Source: Pseudomonadota bacterium (GTDB taxonomy: Bacteria; Chloroflexota; UBA6077; JAJPHF01). Taken from it: a DNA stretch of 64,000 nt. Every line of letters begins with the position of its first letter. The stretch's first letter is position 1. Below, one piece after another: positions 23,157-31,309 of this stretch. The notes under the pieces were generated by a model that was not told where the DNA came from, made no database searches, and saw nothing but the letters and a program-made list of their open reading frames with translations. The position numbers were made by a program, and so were the translations under genes. The stretch spans positions 40,953-104,952 of the forward strand of contig JAJPHF010000134.1 of the NCBI GenBank assembly GCA_021325365.1. The letters run 5' to 3'.

Positions 23157-24191
23157 ATGCTCGTGGCCGCGGACGCCGAGCGGCGCTACGTGCGCGCCAT
23201 CGTGCGCGCGCTGGGCGGCGCCGACGCCGAGGCCGACGCCTTCGCGGACGCCATCTGCGAGGCGGACCTGCGCGGCTACACGTCGCACGGGCTGCTGCGC
23301 GTGGCCGACGCCATCCGCCTCGTGCGCCAGGGCGTGCTGCGGGTCGGCGCGCGGCCGCGCCTTGCCCAGGAGCGTCCGGCGGCGGTGCTCATGGACGGCG
23401 ACCACGCGCTCGGGCCATACGCCACCGTGGCGGCGATGCGCGAGGCGATGGCGCGGGCGCGGCGGATGGGCACGGCCAGCGTGGCGCTGTACGACTGCGG
23501 CCACATCGGGGCGGCCGGCTACTACGTCGAGCTAGCCGCGCGCGCGGACCTGATCGGCCTGCTGGTGACGCGCGGCAACGCCGGCATGCACCCCTACGGC
23601 GGCGTGGACCGGCAGATCGGCACGAATCCCCTGGCCGTCGCGATCCCGAGCGCGGGCGAGCCGTTCCTGCTGGACATGGCGGCCAGCGCGATCTCGCTCG
23701 GCGCCTTGCGGGAAGCGCTGGCGCGGGGCGAGCCGATCGCTCCGGGGCTGGCTGTGGACGCCGCCGGCCGGCCGACGACGGACCCTGCCGCCGCGCTGGC
23801 CGGCGCGCTGGCGCCGTTCGGCGGCGCCAAGGGCTACGGCCTGGGCCTGGTGGTCGAGGTCCTCGGCGGTCTACTCACCGGCGCGGGCGCCGGCACCGTG
23901 CCCCACCCCAGCGGCCGCCTGCCCTGGGGCGTCTTTGCCGTCGTGATCGACCCCGCCGCCTACACCGACCCCACCGCCTTCAAGCGCGAGGTGGGCGCCT
24001 ACTTCGCGCGCCTCAAGACGTCGCGGCTGGCGCCCGGCGCCCGCGAGGTCCTGATCCCCGGCGAGCGCGCCTTCCGGCTTCGCCGCGAGCAGCTCGCCCG
24101 CGGCGTGCAAATCACCGATGCGGTCTGGGCCGAGGTGGCCGCCCTGGCCCGCACGCTGGGGGTGGAGGCGAGCGAGTACGTGAGCGAGTAG
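23157..24191 (+). CDS. Malate/L-lactate dehydrogenase family (Ldh_2) oxidoreductase
   Basis: This 344-residue protein starts at the ATG at 23157 (GGGGAGG upstream). Family motifs are in order: DLRGYTSHGLLRVADAIRLV, DCGHIGAAGYYVELAA (the catalytic His region), VDRQIGTNPLAVAIPS and FGGAKGYGLGLVVEVLGGLL. This NAD(P)-dependent fold reduces or oxidises 2-oxo/2-hydroxy acids such as malate, sulfolactate, ureidoglycolate or 2,3-diketogulonate. The stop precedes a structured intergenic element at 24241-24289. The specific substrate cannot be told. Confidence 0.88.
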   Translation: MLVAADAERRYVRAIVRALGGADAEADAFADAICEADLRGYTSHGLLRVADAIRLVRQGVLRVGARPRLAQERPAAVLMDGDHALGPYATVAAMREAMARARRMGTASVALYDCGHIGAAGYYVELAARADLIGLLVTRGNAGMHPYGGVDRQIGTNPLAVAIPSAGEPFLLDMAASAISLGALREALARGEPIAPGLAVDAAGRPTTDPAAALAGALAPFGGAKGYGLGLVVEVLGGLLTGAGAGTVPHPSGRLPWGVFAVVIDPAAYTDPTAFKREVGAYFARLKTSRLAPGAREVLIPGERAFRLRREQLARGVQITDAVWAEVAALARTLGVEASEYVSE

Positions 24192-24240
24192 CGACGCGCG
24201 ATAGAAGGTCCGCGTCGGCCACAGGCCCCCGCTAGCGCCC

Positions 24241-24289
24241 ATTGCTGGCGACGTGAAGAGTGTCGGCCACGGCCAGCAATTTTCACGTC
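24241..24289. repeat. Two interlocked inverted repeats (pseudoknot-like order)
   Basis: ATTGCTGGC (24241-24249) pairs with GCCAGCAAT (24272-24280), and GACGTGAA (24250-24257) pairs with TTCACGTC (24282-24289). The order A-B-A'-B' means both stems cannot form as simple nested hairpins; they are alternative hairpins or a pseudoknot. The element lies 80 bp upstream of the gene at 24370. Confidence 0.55.
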
Positions 24290-24369
24290 AAGCCTGCCAG
24301 CCTACTAGCCCCGGCCATACGTCAAGTTGTAGGATGCGGGGAGGCGCGAGCGCCTCGGGGGCTGTGGTA

Positions 24370-25788
24370 ATGACCGCGGACGAAGGCCGGCGTGCGACTC
24401 GTCGTTTGGACGAGCCGCGCGTGCGCCACTATACCGTAACCAGCCGCGCGTCCTACCCCGAGATCCCCCCGCGTTACCGGGTCCTGGGTCTGGCGGGCCT
24501 GGCGGTCGTGCTGCTGCTCCTGCTCGGGGGCACCCTCCTGGTCCAGGCCGACACCTCGCCGGACGAGCGGCCGCGGCTGCTGCGCAGCCTGACGGACGCC
24601 GTGTGGTCGCCCGAGCGGAACAGCCAGGTGGCGACTCCGGCGGCCCCCGCGATCGTCCCGGCGGCCGCGACGAGCCTGCCGAGCGAGCCGCGGTACGCTG
24701 TTGCCTTGTCGCCCCTCCAGCCCAGCCCCACGGTGAGCCGGGCCACGCCCACCTCACCGCCGCTGGAGGGGCGAGCCGCGAGCGCCGCCGCCACGCGCGC
24801 GGCGCCCGCATCCACCTCGCCGCCACTGGTGGGACGAGCCGAGAGCGGCACCGTCGCTTGGGGCCCGCTCCCCCCGACGGCTCTCTCGCCCGTGCCGACG
24901 GGCACGAGCGGGGCTGCGAGCGCCGCCACCCGAGCGGCCATTGCCCTCCCGCCGCCGCACACCGCGACCCTGGCGCCGGCCGCGTTCGCGGCGGTGCCGG
25001 CCTTCGGCGTGCCCGCGGTCCCGGCGACAAAGACGCTAGTGTCGCCCACCGCCGTGCTGCCGACACCGACGCAGCCCCCACCGCCCACCACCGTGCCCAC
25101 GCCCCTGCCGTCCCCAACCGCCCCGCCCAGCCTGACGGCAACCCCCGTCGCCTCGCCGTCCCCGCCGCCGACGCCCACGGTGGCGCCGTCGGCCACGGCG
25201 CTGCCGATCAGCTACAAGCTCGGCGACCCGGTGGCCATTACCCAGGTGCTGAAAGGCTTCGCCTTCACGGGCCATTGGCCGAATAGCCCAGAAGGCATCT
25301 ACGCGACGGACTGGTACCCGCGCAGCGCCACGCAGCCGTGCGCGAACAGCCATCGCATGCCGCTGGCGATGCCCGTCGCCGGCAAGTGGCGGGTGACGAG
25401 CGTGATGTCGCCGCTAGGCGGCACCCAGTACACCCTCATCGGGGAGCTCGACGACGGCAACTCCGTCGCGTTCACCCACGTCGACCCGGACGTACTGACC
25501 GGGCGAGTAGCGGCGAATACCGTCGTGGGCTTCGTGGGCATCTCGGGGCTCGAGCAATTCGACGCCATGGGCGAGAATCCCAGCCACGCGCATACCGCCT
25601 GGAACGACCACGTCGTCCCCAACTGGGACGGCGACGCGGGCAATCGGCCGGCGCGCGACTTCTTCCCGCAGTACGGCTTCCAGGTGGAGATACGCGATCC
25701 CGCGTACGGGGCTACGCCGCAGACCTACATGATGCGGCAAGCCTGTGGCGGGATGGTCGGCGTGCCGCGGCCAGCTGGCCGCGGCTAG
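24370..25788 (+). CDS. Membrane-anchored protein with proline-rich linker and M23 peptidase-like C-terminal domain
   Basis: The protein is 472 residues from ATG 24370 (nearest in-frame start before the hydrophobic segment). A cytoplasmic N-terminus is followed by one transmembrane helix (VLGLAGLAVVLLLLLGGTLL). Then comes a Pro/Thr/Ala-rich linker of about 200 residues, with two similar ATPTSPPLEGRAxS and ASTSPPLVGRAES segments. The C-terminal 190 residues look like an M23/lysostaphin fold: MPLAMPVAGKWRVTSVMS, DGNSVAFTHVDPDV and NPSHAHTAWNDHV, where SHAH matches the HxH zinc motif. The first His/Asp pair of M23 is unclear, so it may be a non-catalytic homologue. Probably cell-envelope located. 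Confidence 0.62.
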   Translation: MTADEGRRATRRLDEPRVRHYTVTSRASYPEIPPRYRVLGLAGLAVVLLLLLGGTLLVQADTSPDERPRLLRSLTDAVWSPERNSQVATPAAPAIVPAAATSLPSEPRYAVALSPLQPSPTVSRATPTSPPLEGRAASAAATRAAPASTSPPLVGRAESGTVAWGPLPPTALSPVPTGTSGAASAATRAAIALPPPHTATLAPAAFAAVPAFGVPAVPATKTLVSPTAVLPTPTQPPPPTTVPTPLPSPTAPPSLTATPVASPSPPPTPTVAPSATALPISYKLGDPVAITQVLKGFAFTGHWPNSPEGIYATDWYPRSATQPCANSHRMPLAMPVAGKWRVTSVMSPLGGTQYTLIGELDDGNSVAFTHVDPDVLTGRVAANTVVGFVGISGLEQFDAMGENPSHAHTAWNDHVVPNWDGDAGNRPARDFFPQYGFQVEIRDPAYGATPQTYMMRQACGGMVGVPRPAGRG

Positions 25789-25838
25789 CACGCCTGCCGA
25801 GCGCGCGAGCCGCTAGGGTGACGGCGCGGCGGGTGTCC

Positions 25839-25863
25839 CGCCCGCCCGCGGCCTGTGGCGCGG
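25839..25863. repeat. 25-bp interspersed repeat, copy 2
   Basis: Identical in sequence and orientation to 704-728. It sits 51 bp after the M23-like gene, again downstream of a plus-strand gene. Confidence 0.6.
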
Positions 25864-26021
25864 CATCCGGCCAGTGCCACTGCCGCCGCCCCGGCGCCGG
25901 CCGCCACTCACCCAAGCGGCAACCGCTATAGCCCGACGCCAACGGTCATGCCAGCGCGGTGCGAGGCGGATTGGCCGAAGGTCATACCCGATCCGGCGGG
26001 GCGGTTCGCGTAGCGGGGCGT

Positions 26022-26055
26022 GCCCTCACCCCGACCCTCTCCCAGGGGGAGAGGG
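26022..26055. repeat. Palindromic repeat unit related to 5519-5613
   Basis: The unit contains CCCTCTCCC-AGG-GGGAGAGGG preceded by GCCCTCACCCCGA, matching the units at 5519 and 5571 apart from one base. It lies 31 bp after the stop of the Rieske gene (minus strand), where it could also act as a transcript-end hairpin. Confidence 0.65.
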
Positions 26056-26085
26056 AGTAGGCGAACCCTATCTCCGGATTCGGTA

Positions 26086-27258
26086 TCAGACGCCGCTGGT
26101 GACCGCCAGCCGCTCCGTGCGGCGCCACTCCTTGAGCGGGCGGCCGTCGGCGAGGGCTTGTAGCTCCCGCTCCCAGATCTTGCGGAACATGATCAGCAGC
26201 ACGTCGGAGCGCCCCAGGCGCTCGTGTACGCGGTCGGCAATGACGCCCTGGCCACACTGCGCCACGTTGTCCTGGATGCCCACCACGTCAGGCCGGTCGC
26301 GCAGGTCGTCGGTGTGCAGCTCGCCGCGCAGCACCGCCGCGGCCACCTCGTTCGCCGACGGCAGGCCGGCGAGCTGCTCGCGGCGCTGCCGCTGCGTCTC
26401 CTGGTAGCGCCGCGCGGCCTCGCCCGTGACGTGGACCAGGTTCGCCTGGAAGCTGCGGTGCGAGTAGTCGTCGACCGGCACGCGCCAGGCGATGTGCTCC
26501 GACCAGCCGCTCGCCTCGTCCTCGGGCGAGCTGCTGATGTAGAGGATGTTCGGCATGAAGAAGTGCGACACGCGGACGATGCCGTTGCTCCGCTTGCCGT
26601 ACTTCACGACGCCGTAGTCCGTCTCCTCGCCGCTCACCTCGGGGATGTCCACGTTCAAGCCGACGTCGCTGAACACCGACTCGCGGTGGACGAACGCGAC
26701 GTGCAGCTCGTCCATGTTGCTCTCGAGCTGGTTGTAGTAATTGCACTCGCGCAGGTAGCTGCTGTTGGTGAGCAGCCCCTCGCCCTCCAGCTCGGGGTAG
26801 CGCGGCAGGGGCGGCGGCTCGCCCTCGCCCAGGTAGACGAAGATCAGCCCGACGTACTCCTCGGTCGGGTAGCTGCGGATCTTCACCTTCGGCGGAAAGC
26901 TCGGGTCTTCGGCGGGCATCTCGACGCACTGGCCGGAGGCGTCGTACTTCCAGCCGTGGTAGAAGCAGCGCACGCAGTCGCCCTCCACCCAGCCGGTCGA
27001 GAGCTGCGTCCCCCGGTGCGCGCAGCGGAAGGCAACGGCGTGGGGGGTACCGCTCTCGCCGCGGTAGAGGGTGAAGTCCTCGCCCAGGATGCGGACGGGC
27101 TTCGCCCAGCCGGCGGGCAGCTCGCGCGCCAGGTAGACGGGGTGCCAGAAGCGCCGCAGGAAGCGCCCCGCCAGCGTGCCGGGGCCGACGTGCACGAAAT
27201 CGTCCAGGGTAACCTTCGCGCCGGTGTGCTGGGTCTCGCCGTTCGTCGTCGCGGTCAT
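26086..27258 (-). CDS. Rieske 2Fe-2S aromatic-ring oxygenase alpha-subunit-like protein
   Basis: This 390-residue protein starts at the ATG at 27258 (GGAGGGAAG upstream). The Rieske cluster motif is CAHRGTQL...CFYHGWKYD (CxH-x16-CxxH) near residues 76-96. The mononuclear iron site is MDELHVAFVHRE near 195, with Asp, Glu and two His. The C-terminal domain has VDDYSHRSF. It is of the phthalate 4,5-dioxygenase/phenoxybenzoate-dioxygenase type (single large subunit, electrons from an external reductase). No reductase or ferredoxin gene is adjacent. Three related Rieske proteins follow in this window. Confidence 0.93.
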   Translation of the reverse strand: MTATTNGETQHTGAKVTLDDFVHVGPGTLAGRFLRRFWHPVYLARELPAGWAKPVRILGEDFTLYRGESGTPHAVAFRCAHRGTQLSTGWVEGDCVRCFYHGWKYDASGQCVEMPAEDPSFPPKVKIRSYPTEEYVGLIFVYLGEGEPPPLPRYPELEGEGLLTNSSYLRECNYYNQLESNMDELHVAFVHRESVFSDVGLNVDIPEVSGEETDYGVVKYGKRSNGIVRVSHFFMPNILYISSSPEDEASGWSEHIAWRVPVDDYSHRSFQANLVHVTGEAARRYQETQRQRREQLAGLPSANEVAAAVLRGELHTDDLRDRPDVVGIQDNVAQCGQGVIADRVHERLGRSDVLLIMFRKIWERELQALADGRPLKEWRRTERLAVTSGV

Positions 27259-27436
27259 GGTGCGCTTCCCTCCGTTGGTACACGCCGGCCGACGGCGCTC
27301 GGTGGTGGCGTCCAGTGTGGCCCAGTCAATATAGACGAAGCGGGACGCGGCAGGCACCCCCGGCCACGCGGCGCCCGCGCTCCACGGCGGGCGCCGGCTG
27401 GGAGCCAGGGGCGGACGGTGGCATAGTGAATCCTCT

Positions 27437-28543
27437 CTAGGGGTGGACGGTCTCGAGCAGCCAGTCGGTCGGGATCTCGCGGCCGAGGCCCCGCTCGCGG
27501 GCGCGGTCGAGCGCCAGCGCGCCGATGGCGGCGAACTGCACGCCCAGGCCGATGGTGTTCACGAAGCAGGTCATGCCCCCCGGCGGCGGCAGCGTCACCT
27601 GGCCCGTCACCAGCTCGCCCAGGTCCGGCTGGCGGCTGAGGTCCACCTGGTCGTGGTGGCGCGCGGCACGCGCCGCTTGCAGGTCGCCGGCGAGAAGCTG
27701 TTGCGGGTCGTGCTCGACGATCGGCTCCTCGCCGTGCTCGATCAGGATGTTGGCGGGGCGGCCCTGGCGCGTGTGAACCACCACCAGGTCGCATCGCTCC
27801 AGCAGGCCCTCGCCCAGCTCCAGCTCCTTCACGCAGGTGACGTGCGCGTGGGGCTCCAGCCAATCCGTCTCCACGACGGGGGTGACGCTGTTCGTGGCCA
27901 TCCCCACGATGTCGGCCCCGCGCACGGCCGTCCGCGGGTCGTCCACCGGGCGCACCTCGATCTTCAGCTCGTCGGTCAGCTCGGCGGCCAGCCGCTCGCG
28001 GTTGGCGCGCGTGGGGGCATAGATGCGGATCTCGCGCAGCGGCCGCGCCTGGGCCATCGCCCGTGCCTGGGCGCCCGCCTGCCAGCCCGCGCCGAGCAGC
28101 GCGTAGACGCCCGCGTTGGGCGGCGCCAGGTAGCGGGCGGCGATGCCGTTCGTCGCGCCGACGCGCAGCCGCTGGATGACGCCGTCGGGCATGATCGCCA
28201 GCGGCTCGCCCGTGGCCGTGCTGAACAGCAGCACGAGGCCCACCCAGGTGCCGCCGGGTGCCAGCGGCTGCTTGTCCTTGCGGATGCCCGCGGGACCGGC
28301 CTGCCAGCGGATCACGTCGGAGTTCAGGCGCAGCGCCGCCACGCCGTAGCGCGGTACCAGCCCGTCCATCGTCTTGAAGATGTAGCGCTCGTTCGGCTGC
28401 GCGCCAGGGCCGCTCAGGTCGCTGCGCAGGCGGTTGCCCGCGCGGTGCTCGCCCAGGTCGCGGTACGTCTCCTCCAGGCGCTCCAGGCAGTCGGGCATGG
28501 TCAGCACGCTGGCGATCTCGTCGTTGTTCAGGATCAGCGTCAT
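27437..28543 (-). CDS. Ornithine cyclodeaminase/mu-crystallin family protein
   Basis: This 368-residue protein has the family's substrate-binding lobe (LRLNSDVIRWQAGPAGIRKDK, Lys expected in catalysis) and an NAD(P)-binding Rossmann domain: GVYALLGAGWQAGAQARAMA near residue 145, DIVGMATNSVTPVVE and a late VNTIGLGVQFAAIGALA. Members reduce imines or oxo acids (ornithine cyclodeaminase, alanine dehydrogenase, tauropine-type, and so on). The ATG at 28543 overlaps the stop of the SBP gene (ATGA), so the pair is translationally coupled. Substrate unknown; context suggests amino- or imino-acid metabolism. Confidence 0.88.
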   Translation of the reverse strand: MTLILNNDEIASVLTMPDCLERLEETYRDLGEHRAGNRLRSDLSGPGAQPNERYIFKTMDGLVPRYGVAALRLNSDVIRWQAGPAGIRKDKQPLAPGGTWVGLVLLFSTATGEPLAIMPDGVIQRLRVGATNGIAARYLAPPNAGVYALLGAGWQAGAQARAMAQARPLREIRIYAPTRANRERLAAELTDELKIEVRPVDDPRTAVRGADIVGMATNSVTPVVETDWLEPHAHVTCVKELELGEGLLERCDLVVVHTRQGRPANILIEHGEEPIVEHDPQQLLAGDLQAARAARHHDQVDLSRQPDLGELVTGQVTLPPPGGMTCFVNTIGLGVQFAAIGALALDRARERGLGREIPTDWLLETVHP

Positions 28544-29697
28544 GGGCGGCCCTCCAGCTCCGCGACGAGGCGGTTGGTGTAAAACTGCGACGGGTCGGCC
28601 GTGTGCGCGCGCTCGTCGCGGCTGGCCAGCTCGTTCAGCGCGGCCTGCACGGCATCGGCGGGGACGTACGGCAGCCGCGGGAAGCGGGGCACGAAGGCGG
28701 CGTAGGTCTCGTCGACCACGTCGGCGCCGGGGTTGCCCGTGTACGCCGCGATCGTCGCGGTGGCGAAGGCGCGGTCGCTCTGGGCGCGGGCGACGCCGTC
28801 GGCGAGCGCGGCCAGGAAGCGGCGCAGCGCCTCCGGGTTGTCGGCCACCTGGCGCTGGCTGGTGGCGACGGCGGTCTGCAGGTAGGGCACGCCCGCGGCG
28901 GCCAGGTCGAGCAGCTCGCGCAGGCCGGCCTGCCGGGCGCGCAGCGTGGTGGGCGGCGACAGCACCGCGGCCTCGACGCCGCCCGCCTGCAGCGCCGCCA
29001 ACGCTTCGGGCACGCCGCCGGCCTGAACGAGCGCCACGTCGCGCCCCGGCTCCAGATTCACGCCGCGCAGCGCCTCACGAGCGGCGAACTCGGTGGCGGT
29101 GCCGAAGCGCGTGACGGCCAGGCGCTTGCCCCCGAGGTCGTCCAGGGTCGCCAGCGCCGGGTCGCCGTAGATGGAGAAGACGAGCACCGGCACCAGGCTG
29201 CCGACGAGCACGAGATCGCCGCCGGCGAGGGTAGCCTGCACGACCTCGCCGCCGCCGACGAGCGCGACCTGGATCTCACCCGCGAGCAGGGCCGGCGTGA
29301 GCGTGGTAGCCGTTGCGACGTACCGTAGATCGACGTCGAGCCCTTGCTGCGCGAAGTAGCCGCCGTCGGCCGCGAACCAGGCGGGCGCCATCGCCCCGCT
29401 GACGGCGCTGTAGGCGGCGGTCAGGTGAATTGGGACGGCTGGCTCCCCTGGCGCCGTCGATGCCCCGGCGCTCGCGGCAAGCCCGCCCGCCGCGGCGCTG
29501 CCGCCAACGCTGCCGGGACCGCTGTTGCTAGCCGGCGATGAGTCGGGCCCCGGAGCGGCAACCGCTGGGCTCGCGCTGCCAGCGGTGTCTGGGCGGGGCT
29601 GGGCCGCTGGGGCGGATGCCGCCGGGCCACAGGCCGCCAGCACGACGAGGCAGGCGACCAGCGCGACAAGGCGTGTCAAGCGCGACGACAAGTGCAT
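28540..29697 (-). CDS. ABC transporter substrate-binding lipoprotein (NMT1/THI5-like)
   Basis: The 385-residue lipoprotein has a signal peptide with LVVLAACGPA lipobox and a long Ala/Ser/Gly/Pro linker to about residue 90. The binding domain opens IHLTAAYSAVSGAMAPAWFA, with DLGGKRLAVTRFGTATEFAA and GGVPEALAALQAGGVEAAVL cleft motifs, close to those of 2-652 and 42878-43951. Its stop overlaps the start of the ornithine cyclodeaminase-like gene (ATGA). It is divergently transcribed from the Rieske operon at 30045-33620, sharing the 29698-30044 promoter region. Confidence 0.9.
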   Translation of the reverse strand: MHLSSRLTRLVALVACLVVLAACGPAASAPAAQPRPDTAGSASPAVAAPGPDSSPASNSGPGSVGGSAAAGGLAASAGASTAPGEPAVPIHLTAAYSAVSGAMAPAWFAADGGYFAQQGLDVDLRYVATATTLTPALLAGEIQVALVGGGEVVQATLAGGDLVLVGSLVPVLVFSIYGDPALATLDDLGGKRLAVTRFGTATEFAAREALRGVNLEPGRDVALVQAGGVPEALAALQAGGVEAAVLSPPTTLRARQAGLRELLDLAAAGVPYLQTAVATSQRQVADNPEALRRFLAALADGVARAQSDRAFATATIAAYTGNPGADVVDETYAAFVPRFPRLPYVPADAVQAALNELASRDERAHTADPSQFYTNRLVAELEGRP

Positions 29698-29934
29698 TCC
29701 TGCCCAGCGATGGAGATAGACGTCGCGGCGACCGGCCCAGCGCCAGCCGGCTCCCGCTGAGTCTCGCTCGCGGCGGGCCAGGGGCCTGCGCCCGGTCGCT
29801 ACTATGGGCGCGCGGGCGCCGTGGCGTCAAGGCGGCCGGCTCATTCTTCGGTCCTCGCCTCTCCTGCTCCCCCCAGCATCGGGACCCGCCGGCGCCCCGT
29901 CCCTCGCCGTGGGGGGACCGGCGCCCCGTCGTCC

Positions 29935-29973
29935 CTCTCCCCCGGCCCTTCCGGGAGGGGGGCCGGGGGAGAG
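29935..29973. repeat. Long palindrome with 13-bp arms
   Basis: CTCTCCCCCGGCC (29935-29947) and GGCCGGGGGAGAG (29961-29973) are perfect inverted repeats with a 13-base loop. The core resembles the CCCTCTCCC repeat family but is longer. It lies just upstream of the -35-like TTGACA. Confidence 0.65.
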
Positions 29974-29980
29974 TCTCGCC

Positions 29981-30010
29981 TTGACAGCCGACGACAGGCT
30001 CATCTATCGT
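29981..30010 (+). promoter_or_regulatory. Putative sigma-70-type promoter for the Rieske-SBP-Rieske operon
   Basis: TTGACA at 29981-29986 is a perfect -35 hexamer. With an 18-base spacer the -10 is TATCGT at 30005-30010 (four of six consensus bases). The ATG of the Rieske gene is 35 bp further on, preceded by GGAGG. Confidence 0.5.
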
Positions 30011-30044
30011 CCCGGGCTCTAATAGCTGGCCCGGAGGTCAGGCG

Positions 30045-31265
30045 ATGACGACAACGGATCATGCCGCCCACCGCAAACGGCGCCAGGACCGCCTCACGCT
30101 CGTCGGGCCGGGCACGCCGATGGGCCGCTACATGCGCTGCTTCTGGCACCCCGTCGCCGCCGTGGCCGAGCTACGCGACGAGCCCGTCAAAGCCGTCAAG
30201 CTGCTCGGCGAGCGCCTCGCGCTGTTCCGCTCCGAGGATGGCGCCCTCGGCCTCGTCGCCGAGCGCTGCCCGCACCGCGGCACCTCCCTCGCCTGCGGCA
30301 TGATCGACGGCGTGGGCCTGCGCTGCGCCTATCACGGCTGGAAGTTCGACAAGCAGGGCCAGTGTCTCGAGACACCGGCCGAGCCGGCCACCAGCACCCT
30401 GCGGCAGCGGATCAAGATTCCTGCCTATCCGGTGCAGGAGATGGGCGGGCTGGTGTGGGCGTACCTGGGCGCGGCGCCGGCGCCGCTGCTGCCGCGCTAC
30501 GAGCACCTGGTGGGCGACGATTGGGAGCAGGACGTGGGTATCAGCCGCATCCCCTGCAACTGGCTCCAGGTGGCCGAGAACACGCTGGACCCGCTCCACG
30601 TCGAGTACCTGCACATGAAGTACACGAACTACGCGCGGGCCAGGCTGGGGCTGCCGCCGGTCGCCGTGCGGCACCATCAGAAGGTGGCCTACGAGGTGTT
30701 CGAGTACGGCATCATCAAGAAGCGCCTGTGGGAAGGCGATACGGAAGAGTCCGAGGAGTGGCGCATCGGCCATCCCCAGCTCTTTCCGGGCACCGCCGTC
30801 GTGCCCTATCACGCCGACTGGGTGCAGTATCAGATCCGCGTGCCCGTCGACGATACCAACACGCTCCACTTCTGGCTGAACTGCCGCAAGCGCGAAGCGG
30901 GCAAGGCGCCGCGGGCGGATGTGCCGGTCTGGGACAATCCCTGGCAAACGCCCGACGGGAAGTTCATGCCCGAGGTCCTGAACGCCCAGGACATGATGGT
31001 CATGATTACGCAGGGCGAGATCACCGACCACACCGCCGAGAATCTCGGCGAGAGCGACCGCGGCGTGGCGCTCTATCGCCGCACGCTGCTCGAGCAGATC
31101 GAGCGCGTCGAGCGCGGCGAGGACCCGCTCGGCGTCGTCCGCGATCCGGCGAAGAACTCGCCCTGGATCGAGCTGCCCGTCGAGCGCCACCTGGGCTACG
31201 GCTTCACCGGCGTCGCCGCCTCCACCACCTATTCGTTCCCGGAGCGCGAGGTCGTCCTGAAATAG
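30045..31265 (+). CDS. Rieske 2Fe-2S oxygenase alpha-subunit-like protein
   Basis: This 406-residue protein starts at ATG 30045. It has GPGTPMGRYMRCFWHPVA (the family's N-terminal block), a Rieske motif CPHRGTSL...CAYHGWKFD near residues 75-95, and the iron site NTLDPLHVEYLH near 185. The middle DDTNTLHFWLN and the tail ITDHTAENLGESDRGVAL are shared with phenoxybenzoate/phthalate dioxygenase-like proteins. First gene of a three-gene operon with an SBP and another Rieske gene. Reductase not encoded nearby. Substrate unknown, likely an aromatic or other cyclic carboxylate. Confidence 0.93.
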   Translation: MTTTDHAAHRKRRQDRLTLVGPGTPMGRYMRCFWHPVAAVAELRDEPVKAVKLLGERLALFRSEDGALGLVAERCPHRGTSLACGMIDGVGLRCAYHGWKFDKQGQCLETPAEPATSTLRQRIKIPAYPVQEMGGLVWAYLGAAPAPLLPRYEHLVGDDWEQDVGISRIPCNWLQVAENTLDPLHVEYLHMKYTNYARARLGLPPVAVRHHQKVAYEVFEYGIIKKRLWEGDTEESEEWRIGHPQLFPGTAVVPYHADWVQYQIRVPVDDTNTLHFWLNCRKREAGKAPRADVPVWDNPWQTPDGKFMPEVLNAQDMMVMITQGEITDHTAENLGESDRGVALYRRTLLEQIERVERGEDPLGVVRDPAKNSPWIELPVERHLGYGFTGVAASTTYSFPEREVVLK

Positions 31266-31309
31266 CGCCGCCCAGCCTGAGACAGCGCATCAGCAGGGGG
31301 TAGGTCCGC

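Larger units (their letters stand above)
29698..30044. other. Divergent promoter region with GC-rich repeats
   Basis: This 347-bp region separates the SBP (minus) and Rieske (plus) genes. It holds a 13-bp stem hairpin at 29935-29973, a promoter-like pair at 29981-30010, and a direct repeat CCGGCGCCCCGTC at 29889-29901 and 29918-29930. No gene is supported. Confidence 0.55.
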
